From: Xanthomonas hyacinthi
Lineage (GTDB): Bacteria > Pseudomonadota > Gammaproteobacteria > Xanthomonadales > Xanthomonadaceae
Assembly (NCBI RefSeq): GCF_009769165.1
Contig: NZ_CP043476.1
Span: 1,929,001 to 1,993,000 of the forward strand
Length of the DNA: 64,000 bases
Reading direction: 5' to 3'
The notes under the pieces are model-generated. The model was not told the DNA's origin. It searched no databases and saw only the letters and a list, made by a program, of their open reading frames with translations. The position numbers and the translations under genes are program-made. Numbering within the stretch: the stretch's first letter is position 1; each line of letters starts with the position of its first letter. This document shows, piece after piece, positions 31,000 through 46,038 of this stretch.

Positions 31000-32361
31000 T
31001 CAGCGCCCGGCGTCCAGCAGCCAGATCTCGACGCGCTCGTTGCGCAGCTTGGCCGGCGTATCTTCGCCGCCGACCAGAGGGCGCGCCGCGCCCAGTCCGC
31101 GCGCGCGCTCGACCACGATGCCGCGTTGGGACAGATAGGCGGCGATCACGTCGGCGCGGTCGTTGCTGGCGATGGTCGGATACAGGCGGTTGGCCGTATC
31201 CGGTGTGGCGAAGCCGATGACCGCCAAGGCCCGGCCGCGCATTGCCGGCTGATGCATGAAGGCGATCAGTCGGTCCAGGTCCTGCGCGCTGCGCGCCTCG
31301 AACATCGAGTTCAGCGACTGCAGGCTGAAACGCAAGGTGGTGGTCAGGCGCTGCGCGCCGGCGCCGGCCTGCAGGTAGGCATCGTCGGCCTGGCGCGTGT
31401 CGCCGCTCGCGTGGGCCTGCGGCATCGGGTCGGGGGCGATGCGCATCGGGATCGGCCCGATCCGGCCGACGACCTGCTGCGCCTGCGCAGCGACCGAATA
31501 CAGGGCCAGGCTGCGGCCGAGCGCCGACATCATCTGCCCGCCGTACAGGCTATAGCGCTGCACCAACGGATAGTCCTCGCCACGGATGCTGGCCGGCGTG
31601 GGCAGGACCGCGATGCCGCCGTCGGCGATGGCGAGCGCACGGGTGCCGGCCGGGAGCGGCGTGGTCAGCGCGACGACCGCCAGTGCAGCCGGGTGCCCGG
31701 CCACGGCCTGCGCCGTCCCGACCAGGTTGGAATGGAGGCGCTGCGAGGCGGCCTGTGCCGTGGCCGGCAGCGGCAGGCGCTCGCGCAGAAAATCGCCCAA
31801 TCCGCTGCGCTCGGCGTTGCGCTGCACTTCGATCGGCAGGTCGGCGCCGCCGAGTTGCGACCAGCGCGTCAGCCGCCCGCTCAGGATGTCGCGCAGCTGC
31901 GCGACGCTGAGCGAGGCCAGCGGATTGTCGGCGGCGACCAGCACGCGGGCGCCGTCCAGGGCGACGACGAAGTTCTGGTCCGGCGAGGACAGATCGCCAA
32001 GCTGCCAGGCGGCATCGCGTTCGCGCGCATCGGGTGCGCGCGCCAGCATCGCCAGCTCGGCGTCGCCGCGGACCAGATCGGCGAAGCCGGCGGCCGAACC
32101 GGCGCTGCCGATCTCGACCACCAGCGGCGCATCGTCGCGCAGCGCGGAGATCTCCAGCGTCGCCGCATCGACACGGCGGCGCTGGATCTGCCGATAGCCG
32201 ATGCTGTGCAGCCAGGATTCGACCAGGGCCGGCATCAGCTGCGCGCCAATGCTATTGGAGCCATGCACGCGCAGGCGTTCGGCCTGCTGCGCGGCGGCCG
32301 ACGGGATGGCGCACAGTGCTGCCGCACCGGCCAACAGCAGGCGCAAGATGAAACGGGACAT
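31000..32361 (-). CDS. Periplasmic binding-protein-like domain fused to OmpA-like C-terminal domain
   Basis: 453 residues from the ATG at 32359-32361 (MSRFILRLLLAGAAALCAIP, signal peptide). Residues about 24-290 look like a PstS-type type II binding protein: LRVHGSNSIGAQLMPALVES at the start, ADLVRGDAELAMLAR, LSVAQLRDILSGRLTRWSQL. Residues about 330-453 are OmpA-like: FSLQSLNSMFEARSAQDLDR, the ALAVIGFATPD strand and KLRNERVEIWLL. It may hold an anion- or ligand-binding lobe at the peptidoglycan. The domain reading is from pattern only. Confidence 0.72.
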   Translation of the reverse strand: MSRFILRLLLAGAAALCAIPSAAAQQAERLRVHGSNSIGAQLMPALVESWLHSIGYRQIQRRRVDAATLEISALRDDAPLVVEIGSAGSAAGFADLVRGDAELAMLARAPDARERDAAWQLGDLSSPDQNFVVALDGARVLVAADNPLASLSVAQLRDILSGRLTRWSQLGGADLPIEVQRNAERSGLGDFLRERLPLPATAQAASQRLHSNLVGTAQAVAGHPAALAVVALTTPLPAGTRALAIADGGIAVLPTPASIRGEDYPLVQRYSLYGGQMMSALGRSLALYSVAAQAQQVVGRIGPIPMRIAPDPMPQAHASGDTRQADDAYLQAGAGAQRLTTTLRFSLQSLNSMFEARSAQDLDRLIAFMHQPAMRGRALAVIGFATPDTANRLYPTIASNDRADVIAAYLSQRGIVVERARGLGAARPLVGGEDTPAKLRNERVEIWLLDAGR

Positions 32362-32958
32362 CGGATCCCCCAGGATCTGGACAGGCGGCAGTGTTGGCGA
32401 CAGCCGTGACATGGCGGTGACTGTGAGCGCGGCCACGCGATGTATGGGGGGCGCACGACGCGCGGCGATCGTGCGTGCGCTGGTCTCATGGGGCCTCCAG
32501 GCGTGTCGTCCACCCTGCGCAGGCCTGCTCGCTGTCGCATGTGCGCGAGAGCGAAGCGAAAAGGGAATGAAGGAGCGCTCACGCCCGCGCGATGAAAACC
32601 CGCCCTTGGATAGCGCCAGTGCGAACGGCACACCCAACCCGGGACCGAGGGTCCGTTCCTGGAGCTGCGCGGCCGGGCTGGGTCGCGGCGGCGTTCAGCT
32701 GAAGCATTTTGATTCGGGGATGGCACTCGCGGGAGCCGCTCCCACAGCTTGCAAGCCGCTGAGAGAAACCGCTCGCACGCATCGCTCAGGCCGCCGCCAA
32801 CGCAACAGGGCGGCGTCCCTGTACTGGTGGTGCAGTCGGTTGGCGGCCAGGCCCAGGCGCATACGTCGATCCGTGCGGAGAAGGAGCGACAGTCTGCGCC
32901 GGATCGCGGTATGGACTCAATCGGCGGCGCGGCCGCGCTTCGCGCAGCGAAGCCGGTG
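32362..32958. other. Intergenic DNA without a convincing gene
   Basis: About 600 bases. Open frames here lack start context and protein-like composition. A partial REP-like palindrome GGGAGCCGCTCCCACAG occurs near 32730. Confidence 0.5.
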
Positions 32959-34002
32959 TCAGCGCGCGATGCGCTTCGCCCTGGCCGACAGGATCGACAT
33001 CTGCGGCTTGTCGCGGCCGTCCGCGTCGGGCTGCAGGTTGAACGGATAGTCCTGCCGCCACCAGGCGCCGCCGGCCCAGCAGCTCCAGCCCAGCCACAGC
33101 GCACTGTGCTGCTCGAGGTAGCCGAGCATGCCGTTCAGCGCCTGCCGGCAGGTGGCGTTGTCGGCAGCGCCGAACTCGCCGAGGAAGCCGATGTGTCGGG
33201 TCTCGCGCAGCCAGCCGGTGAAAGCGGCCAGGCGCTCGGCGCCGATGCTGCCGCTGACGCAGGCGCGGCTGGTGCCGCTGGAATTGCCGTCCAGATACTG
33301 GTGCACTTCGATGGCGGTGCGCCCGAGCGGGTCGTACAGCGAGGCCAGCGCCACGGCGTTGGATTCGCCGCCCACGGTCGCATACCAGCTGTGCGCGCCG
33401 CTCCACAACGCGCCCGGCACCAGGATCAGGTTGCGCGCGCCGGTGGCGCGGATCGCGTCCACTGCGGCCTGCGCGGCGCTAGCCCACAGCGCGGGCGAGA
33501 TGTTGTTCGGCTCGTTCATCAGGCCGAAGACCACGGCGTTGTCGTTCTTGAACTCGAGCGCCAGGCGCTGCCACAGGTCGCTGAAGGTCTTGATCGGCAC
33601 GTTCGCGCTGCCGATCTTGGCCTGGTTGTAGCTGCCGTAGTTGTGGATGTCCACGATCAGGTGCATCCGATGCGCCTTGGCCTGCTTCACCGCGGTCTTG
33701 ATCAGCGCTAGCTGCGCGACGTCCAGCCGGCCTTGCGCGCTGGACTGCAGGCGTTCCCACGACACCGGTAGGCGCACGATGTTCATGCCCTTGCTGGCGA
33801 AATAAGCGTAGTCGGCATCGCGCGGATAGACGTAGTCCACGTTGAGCACGCCGGGTTTCTTGCTGGAGCTGATCTCCGCGCCGGACAGATTGACGCCGGC
33901 GAATTTCAGCGCGCCTTGTGCGTGCAGCTGCGGCAGCGCGGCGAACAGGGAAAGCAGCAGCGCCAGACGCAGCGCGTGCAGGCACGGCAACGAACGGATC
34001 AT
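32959..34002 (-). CDS. Secreted GH5 endoglucanase (cellulase), copy A
   Basis: 347 residues. Signal peptide MIRSLPCLHALRLALLLSLF to about LHAQG. The catalytic (beta/alpha)8 domain follows: FAGVNLSGAEISSS, NIVRLPVSWERL, LIVDIHNYGSYN, acid/base Glu in FGLMNEPNN, AIEVHQYLDG and nucleophile Glu in FLGEFGAAD. It hydrolyses beta-1,4-glucan outside the cell. There is no carbohydrate-binding module or linker. Copy B is its tandem neighbour with about the same layout. Confidence 0.93.
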   Translation of the reverse strand: MIRSLPCLHALRLALLLSLFAALPQLHAQGALKFAGVNLSGAEISSSKKPGVLNVDYVYPRDADYAYFASKGMNIVRLPVSWERLQSSAQGRLDVAQLALIKTAVKQAKAHRMHLIVDIHNYGSYNQAKIGSANVPIKTFSDLWQRLALEFKNDNAVVFGLMNEPNNISPALWASAAQAAVDAIRATGARNLILVPGALWSGAHSWYATVGGESNAVALASLYDPLGRTAIEVHQYLDGNSSGTSRACVSGSIGAERLAAFTGWLRETRHIGFLGEFGAADNATCRQALNGMLGYLEQHSALWLGWSCWAGGAWWRQDYPFNLQPDADGRDKPQMSILSARAKRIAR

Positions 34003-34264
34003 GGTGAGCCTACTTGTGCGTCAGCGGGGGGAGGCCCGACCAGGCGAATCGCGGGCTGGTCGAGCTGATTGCAAACGGTGTGCTTGCCCGCACCCTAATG
34101 CATTCTCGGCTCCGCCCCCAAGGCCAACATGCGTGCACGCGCGGATCTGTGAAGGGTTTTTCAATGCTAATGCGAGCTGGTTCTCTCTCGGCCATCGCCG
34201 CGGTGCCGGATGCGGCGACTTGCGCGATGCCGTGTGTGTCGTGCCGCCCGGCGCACCTGATGGC

Positions 34265-35323
34265 TTACTTCCCGGTGATCTTGCGTGCGTGCTTGGACAG
34301 GATCGACATCTGCGGCTTGTCGCTGCCGTCCTTGTTCGGCTGCACGTTGAATGGATAGTCGTTCTTCCACCACGCACCGGCCGCCCACCAAGTCCAGCCG
34401 ACGATCACGTCGTTGTTCTGCTCGATGTAGCTGAGCATGCCCTCCAGCGCCTGGTTGCAGACGGGAGTATCGGCGGTGGCGAACTCGCCGATGAAGCCGA
34501 CCTTCTTGTTCTCGCGCAGCCAGCTGACGAAGCCGGCCAGTTTCTCGGCGCCGGCGGTGGCGCTGACGCATTCGCCCTTGGTGCCGCTGTTGTCCTTGTC
34601 CAGATACTGATGCGCTTCGAAGGCCATGCGCTTGCCCGGATCCTTCAGCGGCTGCAGCGCCACCGCATTGGAGGTGCCGTAGTAGGTGCTGCGCCAGCTG
34701 TGCGCACCGGTGTAGGCGGTGCCGGGGACCAGCACTAGGTTCTTGGCGCCGGCTTTGCGGATCGCGTCGATCGCCGCTTGCGCCGCCGCGGCCCAATCGG
34801 TGGCGGAGACCGCGTTGGGTTCGTTCATCAGGCCGAAGATCACCGTGTCGTCGCCCTTGAACTCGGTGGCCAGGCGCCGCCACAGGTCGGCGAATACGTC
34901 CGCCGGTGCGCCGTCGCTGCCGATCAGTGCGCCGTTGTACTTGGCGTAGTTGTGCGGGTCCAGGATCAGCTGCACGCCGCTGGCCTTGGCCTGCGCCACC
35001 GCCTTCTTGATCTGCGCCAGCTGCGCGGGGTCGAACGCGCCCTTGGCGGTGGGCTGCAGGCGCTCCCACAGGAACGGCAGGCGCACGATGTTCATGCCCT
35101 TGCCGGCGAAGTAGCTGTAGTCCGAGGGCGCCGGATAGATGTAGTCCTTGTACAGCGTGCCCGGCTTCTTGCCGGAATTGAATTCGGCACCCGACAGGTT
35201 GACGCCGGCGTACTTGAGCACGCGTTTGCCGTCCTGGGCGGACGCGCTGAAGGCGGCGGCGAGCAGCAACACGGCGGGAGCGACCGGGCGCAGCCGCGAG
35301 GACCAGAGAGAGGAAAGCGACAT
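34265..35323 (-). CDS. Secreted GH5 endoglucanase (cellulase), copy B
   Basis: 352 residues from the ATG at 35321-35323 (MSLSSLWSSRLRPVAPAVLL), preceded by AGGAAG; the longer open frame upstream is not needed. Signal cleavage is near SASAQD. GH5 motifs match copy A: GLMNEPNA (acid/base), EAHQYLDKDN, FIGEFATAD (nucleophile). The C-terminus KPQMSILSKHARKITGK parallels copy A. It digests plant cell-wall glucan. The 262-base gap to copy A shows no gene, so each may have its own promoter. Confidence 0.93.
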   Translation of the reverse strand: MSLSSLWSSRLRPVAPAVLLLAAAFSASAQDGKRVLKYAGVNLSGAEFNSGKKPGTLYKDYIYPAPSDYSYFAGKGMNIVRLPFLWERLQPTAKGAFDPAQLAQIKKAVAQAKASGVQLILDPHNYAKYNGALIGSDGAPADVFADLWRRLATEFKGDDTVIFGLMNEPNAVSATDWAAAAQAAIDAIRKAGAKNLVLVPGTAYTGAHSWRSTYYGTSNAVALQPLKDPGKRMAFEAHQYLDKDNSGTKGECVSATAGAEKLAGFVSWLRENKKVGFIGEFATADTPVCNQALEGMLSYIEQNNDVIVGWTWWAAGAWWKNDYPFNVQPNKDGSDKPQMSILSKHARKITGK

Positions 35324-35575
35324 GGGGGAGCTTCCTGGAGGGAGGGGAGGATGCCGTTTTGCCATCGGGGGAAGCAGCCGGCGGTGCGAGGGTGTGCGGA
35401 TCGCACCCCGCTCGGCCAGCCTAGGCGCTCGCGCGTTAGCGCCGCATTCACCCGCGCAAAAAAGGCGTTGCGCGGGTGGCGATTCAGGTGCAATCGCCGC
35501 TCCGCGGCGCATGGGGGGTTGGCGTGGTCCGAATTGCTTACGTGAGCAGCCGAGGCCCCACTCACTGGGGGCTTT

Positions 35576-35710
35576 TGTAGGAGGGGCTTCAGCCCCGACA
35601 GGTAGCCGAAACCACGCGGGTTCCGACTCCGCTCGTCGCGGCTGAAGCCGCTCCCACAGGGGGTCTTCTATGCCCGATAGTGCACTTGTAGGAGGGGCTT
35701 CAGCCCCGAC
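35576..35710. repeat. Cluster of three REP palindromes
   Basis: Copies at 35576-35600 and 35687-35710 (GTAGGAGGGGCTTCAGCCCC form) flank an inverted copy at 35635-35660 (GCGGCTGAAGCCGCTCCCAC). The arrangement can form long hairpins between the cellulase and glt genes. Sequence from 35324 to 35852 holds no gene otherwise. Confidence 0.85.
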
Positions 35711-35852
35711 CCGACCATGCCGGCGCCGTTGAGTTCGACGGATGCTGTCCCCAGGGCGAATGCCGCTGTATTGCCGTCAACCCGCGCAACCCTCTGCCCG
35801 GCCGCTCGCCGCCGGGCATGCAACGACGTTGCTTGGATGCGGTCGATCTCGC

Positions 35853-41925
<6,073 letters not shown>

Positions 41926-42131
41926 GTCTGCCTCTGAGAAAGCGATCCGAAGGAACGCGGCGATACTCGCCCCCGCTCTATCCTGGAGCGCATCGTGAGG
42001 TCACCGGAACATCGACTAAAGCACATGTTGGTGCGGTGCCGCAACACAAAGTTGCATATGCAACCGTAGCGGCGGCAGCGGTCTTGCCGCGGTTGCCGTG
42101 TGCGCCGCCCGCAGGCGGCGCCGGACGGGCC

Positions 42132-42527
42132 TTAGCCGCAGCGCACGCCGGTGATCTGGTTCTTGGCATCGACCTCGATATTGAGCCGTTCGCCGTCGAA
42201 TTCCATGGTCACCGCCTGGTTCGGCTTGAGCACGCGCAGACTCCTGGCGCCGGTGTCGCTGCGCGCCTGCTCCAGCAGCGCCTGTTCGGCGGCCTGGCCG
42301 ACCAGGCCCTGCGCCTGCGAGGCGTCGCAACTGCCCACCGGCGGCGGCTCCGGCGCGCTGGCCGGAGCCGGCGCGGCGGCCTGCTGCGCGGCAGCCTGGG
42401 CCTTGGCCGCCACCCGTTCCTGCTCGTCCGGCGGCGGCGCGGTGCACGCGGCCAATGCCAGCGCCAGACAGGCCGTGCCGAGCAGGCCGGCACGCGCGGA
42501 CGCACGAGAAGAAAGGAAAGTGCTCAT
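42132..42527 (-). CDS. Lipoprotein of the I78 peptidase-inhibitor family, copy 1
   Basis: 131 residues. The ATG at 42525-42527 follows AGGAG. The signal has the lipobox LALAAC. After an Ala/Gln/Pro-rich spacer the I78 domain appears: CDASQAQGLVGQAAEQALLE, LKPNQAVTMEFDGERLNIEV, then ITGVRCG. Family members from fungi inhibit serine proteases; bacterial ones are probably envelope protection factors. A similar shorter gene lies 339 bases upstream. Confidence 0.8.
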   Translation of the reverse strand: MSTFLSSRASARAGLLGTACLALALAACTAPPPDEQERVAAKAQAAAQQAAAPAPASAPEPPPVGSCDASQAQGLVGQAAEQALLEQARSDTGARSLRVLKPNQAVTMEFDGERLNIEVDAKNQITGVRCG

Positions 42528-42866
42528 CGGGGCTCCTGGTGGGGCAGGGAAGACGGGTCCAGCATAAGCGCAGAAGAATCGGACAAGCCGTGTTCGCCGC
42601 ACGTTAACCGGTCCGTTGTGGACACGCCCCAGGCGCTTCGCTGCCGACAATCCCGGCTCCTCACCCGCGGGCGTCGCAATGTCCAACGCGTCCCGCACCG
42701 TCACCGCGCCACGTCGGGCCGGCGGCGGCGTGGCGACCGGCAACGCTGCGCGTTCACGCGGCCGCGCCTGATCGGAGCGCTGGCGCGGCTGCGCCATCAC
42801 GGCACATCGCGCCGCGGTCGTGGCAAAACCGCGCCGCGTCCGCCGCTCGACCGGCGGCGCGCGGCA

Positions 42867-43223
42867 TCAACCGCAATACAGCGTGGTGATGTTGTTGTAG
42901 GCGCCGATCTCGATGGTCAGGCGCTCGCCGCCGCTCTCGCCGGCGCCGCGGGTCGCGCTGTCCACGCCGCTGGAGGTGGCGCCGCTGTGGCCGACGCTGC
43001 TGTTCACCACCTGCACCTTCAGGCTGTCGCTGTCGACGCGGGCGCGTTCCACCGTGGTCTGCGCGGCGGCCAGGCCCGCCGCGCCGCGGACCTTGTCGAT
43101 GTGGCACTGGCCGGAGATGACGCCGTCGATCGGCTGCACCTGGGCGATCTGGGTGGTGCTGCAGGCGCCGAGCAGCGAGCTGGCGGCGAGCGCAATGGCG
43201 AGGGCGAGCGGGTGGCGGATCAT
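42867..43223 (-). CDS. Lipoprotein of the I78 peptidase-inhibitor family, divergent copy 2
   Basis: 118 residues, MIRHPLALAIALAASSLLGA then C21 as a lipobox. The order matches copy 1: a Cys-starting segment (GQCHIDKVRGAAGLAAAQTT), LTIEIGAYNNIT and the terminal LYCG. The middle loop is Ser/Gly-rich, unlike copy 1. Homology to I78 is weaker but the ends agree. The 340 bases between the copies contain no gene. Confidence 0.65.
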   Translation of the reverse strand: MIRHPLALAIALAASSLLGACSTTQIAQVQPIDGVISGQCHIDKVRGAAGLAAAQTTVERARVDSDSLKVQVVNSSVGHSGATSSGVDSATRGAGESGGERLTIEIGAYNNITTLYCG

Positions 43224-43415
43224 GGGCGGTCTCCTTCTGCGGATAGCGCGAGGGTGTCGCGGCGGATGTTTGCGCGGCATGAAGACAGCGACGCCGGCAA
43301 GCCGGCCGACCCGGCCGGCGTCCAGCATCAGCAGCGGCACAGGACGCTCAGCGCTCACCGACGGGTGCGTCGCTGCGGGGTCCGAAGCCCGCTGAACGCG
43401 GCGCTGCAGGCTCGC

Positions 43416-43472
43416 TTCGCAGATGGTGCGCGCGGCTTCGCCTCTGTCGTGAATTGTCATATTGCATAAGGT
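43416..43472 (+). promoter_or_regulatory. Imperfect PIP-box-like element upstream of the GDPD gene
   Basis: TTCGC (43416-43420) and TTCGC (43437-43441) are separated by 16 bases; the HrpX-type plant-inducible-promoter box is TTCGC-N15-TTCGC, so spacing is one base long. TAAGGT at 43467-43472 fits the YANNNT -10 pattern. Confidence 0.4.
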
Positions 43473-43505
43473 GTATTGGCGGCCCGTCATCCTGCTGAGG
43501 TCGTC

Positions 43506-45650
43506 ATGCGCGTTTCTTCCATTGCTGCGGCACCGACTGCGGTCAAAACCGCCGATGTTCCTTTCGCCGAAACCTTTGTGTCCACGCCGATCGCCGCCGC
43601 GCAGTCCGAGCTGACTGCGCGGCCGCGGCCGCGCCCGCCCAACGCGGGAGCTCCGCCGCTGCTGCCGCTGCCGCCGCCGGATTCGGGCAACAAACAAACC
43701 GCTGCGGTGCTGGTCGCGCTGGATGGCGATTTCTCCAAGGATCGTCGGGCTGAAATAGACGCGCGGCAGATCACCGTGCAAGCGCTGCAGACCAGGCTGG
43801 GAACACTGTGCGCGGAATCCGGGGTGGCGCTGAAACCGGGCAGCGTCGCGGCGCAGTTTGCCGCACAGAAATTGACCCCGGTCTATCTGGATACGCCCGC
43901 ATTCCGCGCGATGGCAAAGAGTCTGCCCGGCCAGGGCGCGGGCCGGAAGACGGGTCCGCTGCTGGTGGACAGGCACGGCCAGCGCATCGTGTTCGACCTG
44001 CAGCGCGCCTTCGTCTCCGGTGACCGCCTCAGCGATGCGGCGGTCGCCGCGCTGGTCAAGGCGCTCGATCTGCCGGGCCAGGGACTGCAGACCCCCGAAT
44101 GGCTTCAGCCCGCCACGCCGCGTCGAAGCCTGAAAACGGCCCCGCGCTACAAAGGCCACGCGATACCCGCACAAAACGGCGGTGCCGGTTTCTACAAGGC
44201 CAACGACCATCGCCTGCTCGCCGACAAGCGCGAAATAGTGCGCAAGCAACTCCCCGAGTTCGTGCATGCGAACTACTTCCAGGCAGAAAGCACCATGGCG
44301 CTGGGCAAGGACGTGATGGTGCATCGCGGCTTGTTCGACACCCATGCCGGCATCCCGGAAAACTCCCTCGCCGCGATCGAACGCGCCTATGCCGAGGGCT
44401 ATCGCACGCTCGAACTCGATGTCCAGGTGAGCGCTGAGGGCGTACCGGTGCTGCTGCACGACTTCGCGATCGGACGCACGACGGACGACCCCGACAATCG
44501 CCTGGCCACGCAGGTGGGATATGCCGAATTGCAGCGCAAGCGCCTGGTCATCCGCAATCCGATGGACGGCAATTTCGTCAGTACCGAGCAGCGCATCGCC
44601 GGCATCGAACCGGTGTTGGAGAACGTGCTGCGCACCAAGCCCGGCATGTCGGTCGTGCTGGACTGCAAGGAGCACATTGCCGAGAACGTGGCGCTGCTGC
44701 TGATCCGGCGCCCGCAGCTGCGCCCGATCACCGCGCTCAAGCTGTACTCCTGCGCCTACAAGGGCGGTTTCGACGAGTTCTTTTCCAATATGTGCCAGAA
44801 GCTGCAGATCAATCCGCTGCATTCCCAAGATCAGCCGCGCCGCGCCAAATTGCGGCGTGATCTGAGCGCGATCAGCGTGGTGCCGCTGCTGATCGAGGAT
44901 ACGCTCCAGGACACGCAGTTGCGCAGGTTCTTCCCTGGTGCCGAGGACGCGGCAGGACTGGCCGATACCGCCACCCACTGGATGCAGAGCTGGAACCGCA
45001 TGCGCCCGATCATCGCTGAGATGATGATCATGGATCGCGGCAGCGACGCCGGCAAGGCGATGCAACTGGCGCAAAAACGCCTGCAACAGCCGGACTCAGG
45101 CTACGAAAAGGCGGCCTTCAGCTCCGCGTACCGCTATGAGGATTTCTCGATCCCGCGTTCTGGCGGCAACCGCGACTATTTCACCTGGGGCGTATTCGGC
45201 GAGATCAATCCGGTTCCCAGGAGCGGCTTCGAGCCGCTGCGCGGGACCGCCGGCGCGTTTCGCGATCGTGGCGAAAGCGTGCTCACCGACCAGCCGGACG
45301 AAGAAGTGCTGGCGCTGCGCGAGAATCGCACGCTGCCACGCGGGCATACCGGGCTGGAGCTGGACGTGCCGCCGGATGCTGCGCTCGATCGCAGCCGCGA
45401 TGCGGCCATTGTCCAGGAGCGCCGCCAGCAGTTCATGGACGCCAAGCAGCCGCCGAACCAGGCCCATGTCGAGGCCGCACGTCGCGGCGCAACGCTGGAT
45501 CGAAACGAGCCGCCGCTGCAGGACGCGGCGGCACGCAAGGCCATCGACGACGATGCCGAAGCGCTGGGCTTGCTGACCGACCGCTATCGCGGTGCGCCGG
45601 TGAGCCATTATCTCAACGAGCAGGCCAAGCAGACCGAGCCGAAGGAGTAG
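43506..45650 (+). CDS. Large GDPD-domain protein, candidate secreted (type III) effector
   Basis: 714 residues from the ATG at 43506 (GAGG upstream). There is no signal peptide. The first 65 residues (MRVSSIAAAPTAVKTADVPF and a Pro-rich stretch) are rich in Ser, Ala, Thr and Pro, as in type III secretion signals. A glycerophosphodiester phosphodiesterase domain is clear near 270-420: HRGLFDTHAGIPENS, LELDVQ and LLHDFAIGRTTDD, so the catalytic His pair and metal-binding Glu/Asp are present. The flanking 270 N-terminal and 290 C-terminal residues match nothing I recognise. Secretion is inferred from the N-terminus and PIP-like box; the activity class is well supported. Confidence 0.8.
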   Translation: MRVSSIAAAPTAVKTADVPFAETFVSTPIAAAQSELTARPRPRPPNAGAPPLLPLPPPDSGNKQTAAVLVALDGDFSKDRRAEIDARQITVQALQTRLGTLCAESGVALKPGSVAAQFAAQKLTPVYLDTPAFRAMAKSLPGQGAGRKTGPLLVDRHGQRIVFDLQRAFVSGDRLSDAAVAALVKALDLPGQGLQTPEWLQPATPRRSLKTAPRYKGHAIPAQNGGAGFYKANDHRLLADKREIVRKQLPEFVHANYFQAESTMALGKDVMVHRGLFDTHAGIPENSLAAIERAYAEGYRTLELDVQVSAEGVPVLLHDFAIGRTTDDPDNRLATQVGYAELQRKRLVIRNPMDGNFVSTEQRIAGIEPVLENVLRTKPGMSVVLDCKEHIAENVALLLIRRPQLRPITALKLYSCAYKGGFDEFFSNMCQKLQINPLHSQDQPRRAKLRRDLSAISVVPLLIEDTLQDTQLRRFFPGAEDAAGLADTATHWMQSWNRMRPIIAEMMIMDRGSDAGKAMQLAQKRLQQPDSGYEKAAFSSAYRYEDFSIPRSGGNRDYFTWGVFGEINPVPRSGFEPLRGTAGAFRDRGESVLTDQPDEEVLALRENRTLPRGHTGLELDVPPDAALDRSRDAAIVQERRQQFMDAKQPPNQAHVEAARRGATLDRNEPPLQDAAARKAIDDDAEALGLLTDRYRGAPVSHYLNEQAKQTEPKE

Positions 45651-45746
45651 CGGCGGCGCCATGTCGCTGCGGTGCAGGCAAGCGGCGCGTGTGCTGCACG
45701 ACGTTGCCCCGGATCGGTCCGGCGGCTGCGGCGCGCAGCGCCTGAC

Positions 45747-45756
45747 GACATCTGTC
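45747..45756. promoter_or_regulatory. BlaI/MecI-type operator remnant
   Basis: GACATCTGTC is a GACA-N2-TGTC dyad like those bound by BlaI/MecI/CopY repressors, 15 bases upstream of the broken regulator start. Confidence 0.4.
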
Positions 45757-45771
45757 CTCAAGGGGGCGAAC

Positions 45772-45978
45772 ATGCGCCGCAAGACCATCGGCGACCCGCT
45801 CCACCGTGCTGACGATGATGGAGCGGCTGCGCGCCAAGGCCTATCTGCGCCGGCGCCAGGTGCAGGGCGTGTACCGCTACGCGGCCACCGCCGGACAGGA
45901 CGACGTGGTGCGCAGCGCGGTCGGCAGCTTCGTCGAGAAGACCTTGCAGGGTTCGGTGTCGCCGTTCGTGGTGGCCCG
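45772..45978 (+). pseudogene. BlaI/MecI-family regulator with internal deletion
   Basis: MRRKTIGD at 45772 is the usual BlaI beginning. The text then jumps, in another frame, to RSTVLTMMERLRAKAYLRRR and VQGVYRYAATAGQDDVVRSA, which is the DNA-recognition helix, wing and start of the dimer domain. About 35 codons between are missing (joint near 45795). The C-terminal part is also lost: after SVSPFV the sequence runs into a repeat. No BlaR1-like partner is left. Confidence 0.78.
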
Positions 45979-45989
45979 CAGGGCCGGTT

Positions 45990-46025
45990 ACCCTCACCCC
46001 AACCCCTCTCCCGGGGGAGAGGGGC
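45990..46025. repeat. CCCTCACCCC/GGGGGAGAGGGG-type repeat
   Basis: Contains the inverted repeat CCCCTCTCCCGGGGGAGAGG (offset by one). It ends the BlaI remnant and lies 14 bases from the stop of the exonuclease gene, where it could act as a terminator for that gene. Confidence 0.6.
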
Positions 46026-46038
46026 CATGCACGCTGCG

